Assembly (NCBI GenBank): GCA_963744225.1
Contig: CAVUSV010000003.1
Coordinates: forward strand, 124,001-188,000
DNA: 64,000 nucleotides
Origin: Bog-473 sp963744225
Lineage (GTDB): Bacteria > Actinomycetota > Acidimicrobiia > Acidimicrobiales > RAAP-2
Direction: 5' to 3'
The translations under genes and the position numbers were made by a program. Below are positions 1 to 8,351 of the stretch, piece by piece; within the stretch, counting starts at the first letter, position 1, and the number at the start of each line of letters is the position of its first letter. A model generated the notes under the pieces. It worked only from the letters and a program-made list of their open reading frames with translations, was not told the origin of the DNA and did not search any database.

Positions 1-55
1 ACCGCGCTCCGCCAGCTCTGTACGAAGAGGGAGTTCGTAGTGGGGCGGAAGCACG

Positions 56-484
56 ATGCCGGTCCACAATAGGGATTACCAGGGAAAACGTATATTGTCA
101 CTGATTCGTAACGAGGCTGAGGTGCATTTGACGGCGAACCAGGGAAAAGATTCGGGCATGATCAGCGATGTGGTCTCCCCCACAGACGACGCCCTGTTCG
201 TCCTTGAGTCCTGTCACAGCACCTGGATCTTCGACACGGACCGCATGCGTTTCCGGCGCGTGCTGAAGGGACTTGCGCTCGATGTCCACGCGGCGACGAC
301 CGCATGGCGGGCCTATTACGGCCTTGAGGTAGACCCGATCTCCGAATCGTTCGTCGTCTTGCTGAACCCGGAGGGTACGCGCCTGTTGCGCTCGTGGCGC
401 CACGTGGAGCACTGCCCCCAGTGCGGTGGGAACCAGACGGCGGAGCTCTCATTGGACGAATTGCGGAGCGCGTCATTGGCCTAG
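56..484 (+). CDS. Small conserved-looking hypothetical protein
   Basis: I do not recognise a named family. The 142-residue frame has a compact, mixed-charge core from about residue 35 (MISDVVSPTDD...) and ends in a HCPQCGG stretch, a CxxC pair that could bind a metal or simply be structural. There is no signal peptide or membrane segment. The ATG at 56 follows a GGGGCGGAAG stretch that could serve as ribosome site, but an internal ATG at 158 (residue 35) begins the part that looks folded and may be the true start. An 11-base repeat, ACCAGGGAAAA, occurs twice in the front part, near 78 and 138. The gene reads away from the convergent pair on the other strand and has no clear operon partner. 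Confidence 0.55.
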   Translation: MPVHNRDYQGKRILSLIRNEAEVHLTANQGKDSGMISDVVSPTDDALFVLESCHSTWIFDTDRMRFRRVLKGLALDVHAATTAWRAYYGLEVDPISESFVVLLNPEGTRLLRSWRHVEHCPQCGGNQTAELSLDELRSASLA

Positions 485-503
485 GACCGGCCCCTGCCGA
501 GTT

Positions 504-965
504 CTAGAAATGGATGACGTGGGTGGCGGACAAGAGGAGGACCGTCATCGTCGCCACGGCGGCGACGGCGATCGACACCGTGAGCACCTGTGACAGAGGC
601 GGCGTCTGCGCTCGCAGGCCGGCTGCGGCGGTGCGCTCCCTGATGGTGGCTTCCGTCGCCCCGGCGTCGTCGGTGGGCAACACCAAGCGGCTCTGTCGCC
701 GGACGCCGCGCTGGACGACGGCGATCACAACGCCGTCACGTCCGTCCGGGAGCACGGAACGCTCCACGGGCCACATCGCCTCGAGCCGGGCCCAAGAACT
801 CCGCCACACTCGTCTGCCATCGGCCTTGGCCAACGCGACGCCCGAGGGGAGGAAGGTGAGCGTCAGGTTGGGGATGGCAACGGGCCCATCCTCTCCCTCC
901 GTCAAGAAGTAGACGTCGTGCACGGACCACGCCTTCCCCATATGAGCGCGAAACGCTACTTCCAT
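504..965 (-). CDS. Tail-anchored membrane protein of unknown function
   Basis: The product is 153 residues if the ATG at 965 is used, or 145 from an ATG at 941. Its soluble part (VHDVYFLTEGEDGP, then alternating hydrophobic and charged beta-like segments with a conserved-looking RRVWRSSW stretch) resembles a small PH-like beta domain. That fold is my inference. The last 30 residues are a single hydrophobic helix (VLTVSIAVAAVATMTVLLL) followed by only a few residues, so it is probably anchored by its C-terminus with the N-terminal domain in the cytoplasm. It starts inside the last codons of the upstream Erm-like methyltransferase gene (10-base overlap), so the two are translationally coupled. 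Confidence 0.55.
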   Translation of the reverse strand: MEVAFRAHMGKAWSVHDVYFLTEGEDGPVAIPNLTLTFLPSGVALAKADGRRVWRSSWARLEAMWPVERSVLPDGRDGVVIAVVQRGVRRQSRLVLPTDDAGATEATIRERTAAAGLRAQTPPLSQVLTVSIAVAAVATMTVLLLSATHVIHF

Positions 966-1597
966 TGGCGCCGCACGAAGTCGGCATAGGGCGCGGCCAT
1001 GTGGTCGGGCAACAGAGGGGGCATTCGACGCGACACGCGGAGCACTGCGGCGTCGACGTCCGGAACCGGCCGGAACGCGGCGGCCGGAATCCGGCGGCCG
1101 ATGTCGAAGGACCACCACGGCGCCCATGTGGTGGAGAGCAGCGTCGTCGGAGGGGTCGATGCCCTCTTGCGCGCCACCTCCCACTGGACGATCAGGTCGG
1201 CCCGCTGGAGGCCACTGTCCGGGTCATCGAGCAGGTGGCGCAGGATCGCAGTCGTCGAACCGAAGGGGAGAGAGCCCAGTGCCCGGAAGGGGTGTCGAGG
1301 CATCCGGTGTCGCAGCGCGTCGCAACACAGGACAGTGACGTTCGGAACGCCCCGGCGTCGCGCTTCCTGCCGGAGGTGCGCGGCCCAGTGGGCGTCCTTC
1401 TCCAGCGCGACCACACGGGCAACGCGGCGTGCCAGCGCGAAGGTGCAAGCGCCACGGCCGGCCCCGATCTCAACCACAAGGTCGCCAGCGTCAAAGGCCG
1501 CCTGGGCGACCATGGATTCGGCGACGTCAGTCCGGAGGAAATTCTGCCCGAGACGGCGCCGTCGCTCGTCCCGGTGCGTCCGCTTGTCCGCGGACAC
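956..1597 (-). CDS. Erm/KsgA-family rRNA adenine N6-methyltransferase
   Basis: SAM-dependent methyltransferase of the KsgA/Erm superfamily. It begins RRLGQNFLR, the N-terminal signature of the family, followed by the SAM-binding EIGAGRG loop (residues 43-49) and ALEKD, the acidic residue that normally holds the SAM ribose. Motif IV, usually NLPY or NIPF, reads SLPF (109-112), so the Asn that normally contacts the target adenine is Ser. At 213 residues it is shorter than KsgA (about 270) and nearer the small actinobacterial Erm proteins. By family the role would be dimethylation of 23S (Erm) or 16S (KsgA) rRNA; the motif IV change makes activity uncertain. GTG start. Downstream and overlapping by 10 bases is a tail-anchored protein. 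Confidence 0.75.
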   Translation of the reverse strand: MSADKRTHRDERRRRLGQNFLRTDVAESMVAQAAFDAGDLVVEIGAGRGACTFALARRVARVVALEKDAHWAAHLRQEARRRGVPNVTVLCCDALRHRMPRHPFRALGSLPFGSTTAILRHLLDDPDSGLQRADLIVQWEVARKRASTPPTTLLSTTWAPWWSFDIGRRIPAAAFRPVPDVDAAVLRVSRRMPPLLPDHMAAPYADFVRRQWK

Positions 1598-1660
1598 GGA
1601 AGATCACCGTGGTGCCCATAGGCGTCCATAATGCACCGGTCTCGTGGACGGGTGCAACGC

Positions 1661-2539
1661 TCACGATGACCCAGTCGCCGGAGGTCCAGGCCAACCCTCG
1701 CGCCTTTGGCGGCGCTCGGCGCGTTCGATCTCACGTTCGACGTCGGACCACATGAGGGTCTCCGTGTCCTCGCCCGTGGTCTCCGCCGCCTGCGCCCGCG
1801 TCATGATCACGAACGCCACGGTCCACAGGACCGCGATGGTGCCTAGCTTGGCCAAAAAGCCGGCCAGTTGCTGGTCGAGGAGCGGGGACAGGCCCATGAT
1901 CTTCCCGGCATGCGCGTAGGGGGGGTAGAGCGAGTGCCGGGCGAAGATCCACACGATGGAGAGGAAGCTCGGCACGATGGACTGGACGATGAGGTACCCG
2001 CCACGCCCAAGCGCCGAAAGCCGCGGCGCACCCGGCAGTTCGGTCAAGACCGGCGCCCACAGCACGAAGCCGGAACCGAGGACGACGAGCTCGAGGACGA
2101 CGAGCGCGACGTCGCTACGGGCCGCGAGGCCCACGGCACCGGTCGTGAGCGTGCCGACCGCTACCACGGTGACGATGGCCACTGCTGGAACAGGCCGGAC
2201 CACGACACGCAGCACCTCGTCCACCCAGGCCGCTCGGGTCAGGCGTGCGATGAGCGGTCGGGGCGTCCCGAGGACGAGCAGCGGGGGGACGGCCAGGGTA
2301 AGCAGCAGCCGCTGAAGAACCAGGGCCATCAACAGCCAGTGAGCGGCGAGGTCGCCGAGCGGCCACGTCACGGCGGCGATGAGGATAACTGTGCCGCCGA
2401 CGAAGAGGAGTCTTTGCCGGAACGTCGCCTCGTAGCCCGCGCGGCGCGTGGCCCAGAGGTAGGGGGTCAGGAGGGCCGGGAGGGCGAGCAGCCAGACAGG
2501 GTGCAGATGCCAGTCGAAGGGATGCCCGGCGGCGCTCAT
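1661..2539 (-). CDS. ctaG: Cytochrome c oxidase assembly factor CtaG-type membrane protein
   Basis: Polytopic membrane protein of the caa3-type CtaG family, which assists copper delivery to and assembly of cytochrome c oxidase in Gram-positive bacteria. The N-terminus FDWHLHPVWLLAL, the histidine-containing pattern DLAAHWLLMALVLQRLLL and the later WIFARHSLYPPYA are typical of the family, with about seven hydrophobic segments over 292 residues. I chose the ATG at 2539 (MSAAGHPFDW); an upstream ATG at 2578 would overlap the divergent pafB start and add an unconvincing extension. It is divergent from pafB with about 30 bases between starts, so promoters must overlap the coding ends. No other oxidase genes are present here. 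Confidence 0.8.
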   Translation of the reverse strand: MSAAGHPFDWHLHPVWLLALPALLTPYLWATRRAGYEATFRQRLLFVGGTVILIAAVTWPLGDLAAHWLLMALVLQRLLLTLAVPPLLVLGTPRPLIARLTRAAWVDEVLRVVVRPVPAVAIVTVVAVGTLTTGAVGLAARSDVALVVLELVVLGSGFVLWAPVLTELPGAPRLSALGRGGYLIVQSIVPSFLSIVWIFARHSLYPPYAHAGKIMGLSPLLDQQLAGFLAKLGTIAVLWTVAFVIMTRAQAAETTGEDTETLMWSDVEREIERAERRQRREGWPGPPATGSS

Positions 2540-2568
2540 GGCGCGGTCGTCGCCGTAGGCTCTGGGCG

Positions 2569-3648
2569 ATGGAGGCACCCACGAAGCTCGACCGGCTCGA
2601 GCGCGTCACGGATCTGGTGTTGGTGCTGCTCGATACGCGTCAACCGCTGACACTCGACGCCATCGCGCACCAGGTCCCGGGCTACCCCCCCGAGCACTCG
2701 GCGCGGCGCCAGGCCTTTGAGCGCGATAAGCGACTGTTGCGAGACGAGGGCATTCCGGTCCTGACCCAGCGGCTCCCCGGCCACGAGCAGTACGGGTACC
2801 TCATCGACCGCGACTCGTTCTATCTGCCGGATCTGGACCTCGAACCCGACGAGCAGGTTGCCCTCCACCTCGCCGTCGCCGGCGTCCACCTGGGCGATCC
2901 TAGTGGTCGTGATGCGCTGCTGAAGTTGGGCGCTGCCGGCCTCGGCGACGTCCGCCCGATCGCCTCAATGGTGCCCTCTGCTGCATTGATTGAGCTCTTC
3001 GAGGCGGTCCGCACGCATGCCACGGCGACCTTCGCCTACCGGAGCGAGACACGTCGCGTGGTTCCCGTGGGCCTGTGGTTCCGCTTCGGGCACTGGTACC
3101 TGGTGGCCTGGGACCTCGACCGGGCGGCCGTGCGCACCTTCAGGGTGGACCGTATCGAGGGCGACGTGTCCCGAGGCGACGCCGACGATGCCGTCGTCCC
3201 CCAGGACGTCGACGTCGAGGCCGCGCTGCCGGACGAGCCGTGGGAGGTCGAAGGAGAGGACCGGGTCGAGATGCGAATCCGGGTCGACGCACTCGAGGCG
3301 CGCCGGGTGGCAGAGGAGGTCGGCCAGGACAAGGTCGTCGAGCGCCTCGACGACGGGTCGGTCGAACTGGTGCTCGGGGTGTCGTCCTTCGCCTCCATCC
3401 GCTTCTGGGTGCTCGGGCTCCTCGACCACGCCACCATCGTCAGCCCACCCGCGTTCCGCCAGCAGCTGGTGGAGTGGCTGACGGCGCTCACGGCTCCTGC
3501 CCCGCCGCTGCCGGAAGTCCGGCGTCCGACACCGGAGGCCGCGGGGGAGACGGGACGGCGCCAGCCGACGCGCGCACCGCCCCGGGGCGCGAGACCAGCC
3601 GTCGGCTGCGGCGCCTTCTCGCCCTCGTTGGCTGGCTGGCGCAGGTAG
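2569..3648 (+). CDS. pafB: WYL-domain transcriptional regulator PafB
   Basis: First member of the PafB/PafC pair, which in actinobacteria (shown in mycobacteria) activates DNA-damage genes independently of LexA/RecA. The protein has an N-terminal winged-helix region (RLERVTDLVLVLL...LTLDAIAHQVPGY...AFERDKRLLRDEGI), then a WYL domain around residues 135-215 with FRFGHWYLVAWD and AVRTFRVDRI, and a C-terminal WCX-like segment. The last 45 residues (after LTALTAPAPPLPEV) are low-complexity and are read in the frame overlapping pafC, so they may not be authentic. Either pafB and pafC overlap by about 175 bases or a missing base hides a natural PafBC fusion, an arrangement known in several actinobacteria. 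Confidence 0.85.
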   Translation: MEAPTKLDRLERVTDLVLVLLDTRQPLTLDAIAHQVPGYPPEHSARRQAFERDKRLLRDEGIPVLTQRLPGHEQYGYLIDRDSFYLPDLDLEPDEQVALHLAVAGVHLGDPSGRDALLKLGAAGLGDVRPIASMVPSAALIELFEAVRTHATATFAYRSETRRVVPVGLWFRFGHWYLVAWDLDRAAVRTFRVDRIEGDVSRGDADDAVVPQDVDVEAALPDEPWEVEGEDRVEMRIRVDALEARRVAEEVGQDKVVERLDDGSVELVLGVSSFASIRFWVLGLLDHATIVSPPAFRQQLVEWLTALTAPAPPLPEVRRPTPEAAGETGRRQPTRAPPRGARPAVGCGAFSPSLAGWRR

Positions 3649-4514
3649 GCGAGGCGCCCATTGCCGACGCGGCGCGCCGGTTCGGCATGAGTGAGAAGGA
3701 GCTTGTGGCCGAGTTGGAGCTCGCGGCCTGCTGCGGCACACCGCCCTACACACCGGACACACTCATGGAGATCGAGGTGTCCGAGCATTCCGTCAGGGCT
3801 TTCCTGCCAGCCGAATACGGCCGTCCCCGCCGCCTCACTCCGGCCGAGGGTTTCGCTGTCGCCGCCTCGGCTCGGCTGCTCCTTTCTGTGCCCGGATCGG
3901 AGGATGACGCCTTGCGCCGCGCCCTGGCCAAACTCGACACGGCCCTCGGCTCACGGGAGGCAGTTGGGCTCGACGTCGATGCGCCGGCGCACCTGGCGGT
4001 TGTGCGCGAGGCGGCAGAATCGGGCCGAGCTCTCGAGATCGACTACGTATCGGGATCTCGCGACGAGCGCACCACCCGGACGGTGGAGCCGGTGCAGGTG
4101 GTGACGATCGACGGGCATTGGTACCTCGACGCCTACTGTCACCGGGCCGGCGACATGCGGCGCTTCCGGGTCGACCGGATCGGTGCGGTGCGCGCCCTCG
4201 AGCACACTGCCGAGCCGGTGACCACCCGGGCGCGGCCACTTGAGGAGATGTTCGTGCCGGGACCAGGCGCCGTCGAGGTCCACCTGTGGTTGGGAACGGG
4301 CGCCGAGTGGGTGCCCGAATCCGTGCCCGTGCGAGCGGTCGGACGCGGCGACGACGGATCGGTCACCGACGTCGTGCTCGACGTGTCCGGCATGGCCTGG
4401 TTCGAGCGGCTTCTCTTGCAGCTCGGCCCGGCGGCCCGTGTCCTGAGCCCGCCCGAGTTGACGAGTCTGGCAGCGGACGCCGCCCGTCGTGTGCTGGCGC
4501 GGTACCAGGCATGA
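3474..4514 (+). CDS. pafC: WYL-domain transcriptional regulator PafC
   Basis: Second WYL regulator, partner of PafB. The visible HTH starts at SRRLRRLLALVGWLAQV and continues IADAARRFGMSEKELVAEL; the WYL domain contains VTIDGHWYLDAYCHRAGDMRRFRVDRI, and a C-terminal WCX-like part ends FERLLLQLGPAARVLSPPEL. No ATG, GTG or TTG lies in frame between the HTH and a GTG at 3474, deep inside pafB, so I give that GTG as the formal start. A PafBC fusion broken by one lost base (or two extra bases) between about 3480 and 3620 is equally likely, since the window has many frame breaks. The F420-type oxidoreductase follows 51 bases downstream and may be co-transcribed. Confidence 0.8.
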   Translation: MADGAHGSCPAAAGSPASDTGGRGGDGTAPADARTAPGRETSRRLRRLLALVGWLAQVGEAPIADAARRFGMSEKELVAELELAACCGTPPYTPDTLMEIEVSEHSVRAFLPAEYGRPRRLTPAEGFAVAASARLLLSVPGSEDDALRRALAKLDTALGSREAVGLDVDAPAHLAVVREAAESGRALEIDYVSGSRDERTTRTVEPVQVVTIDGHWYLDAYCHRAGDMRRFRVDRIGAVRALEHTAEPVTTRARPLEEMFVPGPGAVEVHLWLGTGAEWVPESVPVRAVGRGDDGSVTDVVLDVSGMAWFERLLLQLGPAARVLSPPELTSLAADAARRVLARYQA

Positions 4515-4565
4515 CAGGCCTGAACCCCGGCTGGGATCCGAGAGGAGCCCATTAGTTTCCCTCTC

Positions 4566-4982
4566 ATGAGCGAGCAGCACGATTTCAACCGCCAGATCAT
4601 CGAGGAGTTTCGGGCCAACCACGGAAAGCTGGGGGGCTCGTTCGAGGGTGCGCCGATGGTGCTCTTGACCACGACCGGCGCCAAGTCGGGACAGAAGCGG
4701 ATCAAACCGCTGGCCGCCCTGGTGGAGGACGGCAGTCTGTACGTCTTCGCCTCCAAGGGCGGGGCCCCCACGAATCCGGACTGGTACCACAACCTGCTGG
4801 CGCATCCCGAGGTGGAGGTCGAGTTCGGCGACGAACGCTTCGACGCCGTCGCCACGCCGCTCAGCGGCGCCGAGCGGGACCGCGTCTTCGCTGCCCAGGT
4901 GGCGCAGATGCCAGGATTCGCGGACTACCAGAAGGCCATCGAGCGGCTGATCCCCGTCGTGGAGCTGCGCCGCAAGTCCTGA
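4566..4982 (+). CDS. Deazaflavin (F420)-dependent nitroreductase-family protein
   Basis: Split-beta-barrel protein of the Ddn family (nitroreductase family deazaflavin-dependent oxidoreductase), 138 residues, the usual length. Diagnostic segments are the N-terminal helix with FNRQIIEEFRANHGKLGG, the PMVLLTTTGAKSGQ strand-turn that binds the cofactor phosphate, LYVFASKGGAPTNPDWYHNLLAHP, and the closing R-xF-xxQV-xxMPGFADYQ helix. By family it should use reduced coenzyme F420 for hydride transfer to quinone-like or other hydrophobic substrates; the natural substrate cannot be told. It fits a genome that also carries cofC (8799-9431), a step of F420 synthesis. ATG start; no signal peptide. Confidence 0.85.
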   Translation: MSEQHDFNRQIIEEFRANHGKLGGSFEGAPMVLLTTTGAKSGQKRIKPLAALVEDGSLYVFASKGGAPTNPDWYHNLLAHPEVEVEFGDERFDAVATPLSGAERDRVFAAQVAQMPGFADYQKAIERLIPVVELRRKS

Positions 4983-5034
4983 ACTGCAGACCGTTCACCC
5001 CGGTCATGCCTGTGGGATGAGCGAGGGGGGCCGG

Positions 5035-6411
5035 ATGTTCGGGATCCACGGCGTCGGCCGGGACAGGGCCGAGTACTACCTGTCCGACCTCTCCTCCGAG
5101 CTGCCCGCCGCGGAGCCGGGCCGCTGGGTCGGCCAGGCGGCCGCCGGGCTCGGGCTCGCTGGAGCGCTGCAGCCGGCAGCCTTCGACCGCCTTCTCCACG
5201 GACGCAATCCCCAGAACGGGTTGTCCATGGGATCTGGCCGCGCCACGGTGGTCGCTTTCGACCTGACCTTCAGCGCACCCAAGTCGGTCAGCGTGCTGTT
5301 CGCGCTCGGTGGCGAGGCCGCCGCTCGCAGCGTCGTCGCCGTGCACACCGAGGCGGTCGCCGAGGCTTTGGCGTACCTGGAGCAGCACGCAGTCACGGCC
5401 GTCCGACGCTCGGGGGCCGAACGCGTCGTGATCGCGACGTCGGGGATCGTCGCCGCGCCGTTCACCCATGCCGTCAATCGCAACCGCGACCCCCACCTGC
5501 ACAGCCACGTGGTGATGGCAAACCTCGTCCATGGCATCGATGGCCGCTGGAGCGCCTGCGACCGGCGCGGGATCGAGGCCCATCGCCAGGCGACGTCCGC
5601 GGTCTACGACGCCCACCTGCGCGCTGGGCTGGCGTCGGTGCTCGGTGTGCACTGGTCAGCCACGAGGGACCGCCCGGCGGAAATCGTGGGTATCGAGCCG
5701 CATCTGCTCGGTGAATTCTCCACCCGTGCCGCGGACATCCGGCGTCACAGGCACGAGGTCGGTGCGCGTTCGCGTCGGGGCGGACGTGTCGCGTGGGCGG
5801 CCACCCGTCCGGCCAAGCTTCCGGGTCTGCCCTATGCCGAGCTGGCGGAGGTGTGGAAACGGCGGGCCCACGCCGCCGGAGGGCCACCCGAGCTCGAGGT
5901 CCAACGGTCCGAGCTTCGGGCGGCGGGACGGCCGCGGCTCGACGAGCACCGCTTCGCGGCTGTGATCTCCCTCACCCCGCACGGTGGGGCCCGGCGCCGC
6001 GACGTTGTGGCGGCCTTCGGCGCGGCGGCGTCGGATGGCCTGGCAGGCGGGTCTCTCGAGCGACTCGTCGGTCACTGGGTGCCCGACGGTCCGGGAGGGG
6101 TGGCAGAGCCACTTTCTCCACGCCGAGCCGTCGTCCCTGCAAACCATCTCTTGAGCGCGCTCGGCCCGCGTCCGGTCGATCCGGGCGACCATGAGCTCTG
6201 GGTCGGCGCTGCCCGCGCCATCGAGGCGTACGGCCACCGCTGGGGAGTCGGTCGCGGTGCGGACCCTCTTGGAGGGGCCGAGGCGAACCTGGCGTCGCTG
6301 CCGACGGACCGCCTGGCCGACCTCGTCCGCACGACGAGGCACCTTGAAACCGTACGCGCCCGGCTTGGGTGGCGCGAACCGGTCGGGGTCGAGCTCGGGC
6401 TGGGACGCTGA
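5035..6411 (+). CDS. MobF-type (TrwC-like) conjugative relaxase, no helicase domain
   Basis: The N-terminus MFGIHGVGRDRAEYYLSDL carries the tyrosine pair (Y14/Y15) expected for the nicking nucleophile, DLTFSAPKSVSVLFAL is a classic TrwC motif, and DPHLHSH (H154, H156, H158) is the metal-binding HUH triad. These mark a relaxase that would nick an origin of transfer and stay covalently attached to the DNA. MobF proteins usually exceed 900 residues because an SF1 helicase follows; this one stops at 458 and has no Walker A motif. The C-terminal 180 residues are Arg/Pro-rich and unfamiliar. I chose the ATG at 5035 because the tyrosines then sit at family positions and GAGGGGGG lies just upstream; an ATG at 5017 is possible. 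It converges on the coupling-protein gene, with stops 1 base apart. Confidence 0.85.
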   Translation: MFGIHGVGRDRAEYYLSDLSSELPAAEPGRWVGQAAAGLGLAGALQPAAFDRLLHGRNPQNGLSMGSGRATVVAFDLTFSAPKSVSVLFALGGEAAARSVVAVHTEAVAEALAYLEQHAVTAVRRSGAERVVIATSGIVAAPFTHAVNRNRDPHLHSHVVMANLVHGIDGRWSACDRRGIEAHRQATSAVYDAHLRAGLASVLGVHWSATRDRPAEIVGIEPHLLGEFSTRAADIRRHRHEVGARSRRGGRVAWAATRPAKLPGLPYAELAEVWKRRAHAAGGPPELEVQRSELRAAGRPRLDEHRFAAVISLTPHGGARRRDVVAAFGAAASDGLAGGSLERLVGHWVPDGPGGVAEPLSPRRAVVPANHLLSALGPRPVDPGDHELWVGAARAIEAYGHRWGVGRGADPLGGAEANLASLPTDRLADLVRTTRHLETVRARLGWREPVGVELGLGR

Positions 6412-6412
6412 T

Positions 6413-7858
6413 TCAGCGGCCGCGGTCGAGCCCCTCGCGCCCGAGCCCCTCATGCCCGAGCTGGCGCGCCGGCGCCAGCAACTCACGCCAGGGCGAGTGC
6501 TCATGCGATGGTGTCAGCGAGACCTGCTCGACGTCCTTGTGCGGGCCGAGGACCAACGCATGGCCGGGAGTCCCATGGGCCACGGCGTCGACCGGGAGGC
6601 GGGCGTGCCGCAACGAACCGACCGAGGTCGAGGGCCGGATGCGTCCCCACCGGCCGACCGTCCGGCTGACCGTCGTGGCGGCCACCTCGCGATCACCGGC
6701 CAGGGCGCTGATGTCCCGGAGGGTCGCGGTGTCGCCAATCCCGCGCAGGACGACCGTCGTGCCGAAGAGCGAGAGGAATCCGTCGGCCGCCGGACCCCAG
6801 CGCCCCCGGGCCTGGGAGAGGTCCTGCAGGCAGGCGAGGACGAGGAGCCCTTGCCCGGCACCCTCGCTCACCATCGCCGGGAGGTCGGGAATGGGGGCGA
6901 TGTTCGCGACCTCGTCGAGAGCCAACAGCGTGGGAGGGTCGTCGTGCTCGGCGTGGGCACGGGCATAGGTCGCATCGCGGACGTCGCCGATGACAGCCAC
7001 GACGAGCGGCGCGAATTGGCGCTGTCGTCGTCCCGTCGAGCAGATGTAGAGCGTGTTGGGGCCGCTGCAGAACGCCTCCAGGTCGAGCGGCGCCGTACGC
7101 GTCGACGCGAGGGCCCCGTCCGTGCGATAGGCGGTGAGCACACCCGACGCGGTGGACCAGATACCTGACTGCTCCCGGGGGTCCGTAGCGACGATCCCGG
7201 CCAGCAGATCGGTTGGCGTGGACTGCTCTCCGGCACGCGAGGCGAGGATTTCGAGGGCAGGAGCCCCGTTGTGACGATCGATCCAGCGCAGAACGTTCCC
7301 CATCTCGAGGTCCTCCAACGCGGCAGCGTGGAGCAGAGTTGAAAGCAGCGCACCGGCACGTTCGGTCCAGTGATCCTGTCCCGCGCGCAGCCCGCTCAAG
7401 CGGCTGGCGCCGACCATCGCATCGGCCGTCACGATCGCGGCATCCCAACGCGCGGCGGTTGTCAGCGGTGACCAACCCACGCGTTCAACGCCCGATGGGC
7501 ACTCGACGTCACCGCTCGGGTCGTAGAGAAAGGTCCACCCCTCACTACGACGCGACCGTGCGGTCGCACGCATGACGTCGGGCTTTGTCGAGGTTGAGAC
7601 CACGGGCCCATTCGACAGCAAAATATTGGGGATGACCAGGGACGATGTCTTTCCTGACCGAGGTGGGCCCAGCACCAGCGTCGAACGTTGAGGGCCGGCC
7701 CATGCCCATCCGTTGATGCCACTTCCAATGTAGATGCTGTGGTGCGCGAAGCGGTGGACCTCACGGAGTGCAGCGCTGGAAATCAGGCACGAATCAACCG
7801 CGACGACATGCTCATGAGCGTCGCGTTCCATGCATGCGATGTTTGCGTTGGGGAACAC
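6413..7858 (-). CDS. Type IV coupling protein (VirD4/TraD-like ATPase)
   Basis: Hexameric DNA-pump ATPase of the VirD4/TraG family that links a relaxosome to a secretion channel. Seen here: WAWAGPQRSTLVLGPPRSGKTSS with Walker A at residues 64-71, Walker B LLALDEVAN (311-318) and LACLQDLSQARGRWG following it, as in TraD-like actinobacterial proteins. The usual N-terminal transmembrane pair is missing: the frame opens with MFPNANIACMERDAHEHVV and only a short lead precedes the nucleotide-binding domain. It may be a soluble variant or have lost its N-terminus; the 490 bases upstream hold no convincing continuation. The C-terminus ends in a short Arg/Glu-rich tail. With the convergent relaxase it forms a mobilisation module, but no type IV channel genes are present. 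Confidence 0.8.
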   Translation of the reverse strand: MFPNANIACMERDAHEHVVAVDSCLISSAALREVHRFAHHSIYIGSGINGWAWAGPQRSTLVLGPPRSGKTSSLVIPNILLSNGPVVSTSTKPDVMRATARSRRSEGWTFLYDPSGDVECPSGVERVGWSPLTTAARWDAAIVTADAMVGASRLSGLRAGQDHWTERAGALLSTLLHAAALEDLEMGNVLRWIDRHNGAPALEILASRAGEQSTPTDLLAGIVATDPREQSGIWSTASGVLTAYRTDGALASTRTAPLDLEAFCSGPNTLYICSTGRRQRQFAPLVVAVIGDVRDATYARAHAEHDDPPTLLALDEVANIAPIPDLPAMVSEGAGQGLLVLACLQDLSQARGRWGPAADGFLSLFGTTVVLRGIGDTATLRDISALAGDREVAATTVSRTVGRWGRIRPSTSVGSLRHARLPVDAVAHGTPGHALVLGPHKDVEQVSLTPSHEHSPWRELLAPARQLGHEGLGREGLDRGR

Positions 7859-8351
7859 GAAAGTCCATAGGACATATCACCCAATGCCGCGACAACGAGA
7901 ATCTTCTTGCGTTGTACGAGCGCAGCATGTCCATCAATTGTGCGTGTCGAGCGCGCTGAATCAGAGGTCGCTGACGAAGTCAAAATGACCGCGGAAATAA
8001 AGAATGCTTGACCTGAGCACGTTGACAACAGAAGAATGGGTGTACCCGAAGTGTGAGGGAGGGTTGATATGTGCTGCGACACGACGATGTGTAGCGCGGA
8101 AAGCGAAAGATGTCAGTTCGCTTTCTGCGCGTTCGAAGTCGTGCCGTCCATGTCGGTGCAACGTCACAACTCGGGCGATTCAGGCTGGTCTGGCGTGATG
8201 CGATGGTGTCGATGACACCGGCGCAGCCCCGTCATCCGGTCCAACCGACAATGAATCCGGTGCGGCAGTGCGCACGGCGTGGGGCTGTGATCCCCGGCGT
8301 GACGCAGGCTTCACCTCTATTCAGTGAACATGCTCCTAGGGAGGTGCACCT
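7859..8351. other. Non-coding stretch between coupling protein and H1-like gene
   Basis: About 490 bases, visibly richer in A and T than its surroundings, with no convincing gene on either strand; short open frames across it lack family features. It contains the start regions of the two divergent neighbours, a strong imperfect inverted repeat at 8094-8130 and a small one (GGTGTC-gat-GACACC) near 8205-8219. Its position beside relaxase and coupling-protein genes makes it a place to look for an origin of transfer. Confidence 0.5.
8094..8130. repeat. 14-bp inverted repeat, candidate oriT-associated hairpin
   Basis: The arms GCGCGGAAAGCGAA (8094-8107) and TTCGCTTTCTGCGC (8117-8130) pair over 14 positions with a single G-T wobble and a 9-base loop. 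No T-run follows on either strand, so an intrinsic terminator is less likely. Inverted repeats of this size flank nic sites in MobF systems, which is the reason to suspect a transfer origin. That role is inference. Confidence 0.4.

Noticed and set aside
7783..8082. Minus-strand frame upstream of the coupling protein as its missing N-terminus
   Set aside because: No pair of membrane helices in the expected arrangement and no clear junction to the coupling protein; composition looks random.
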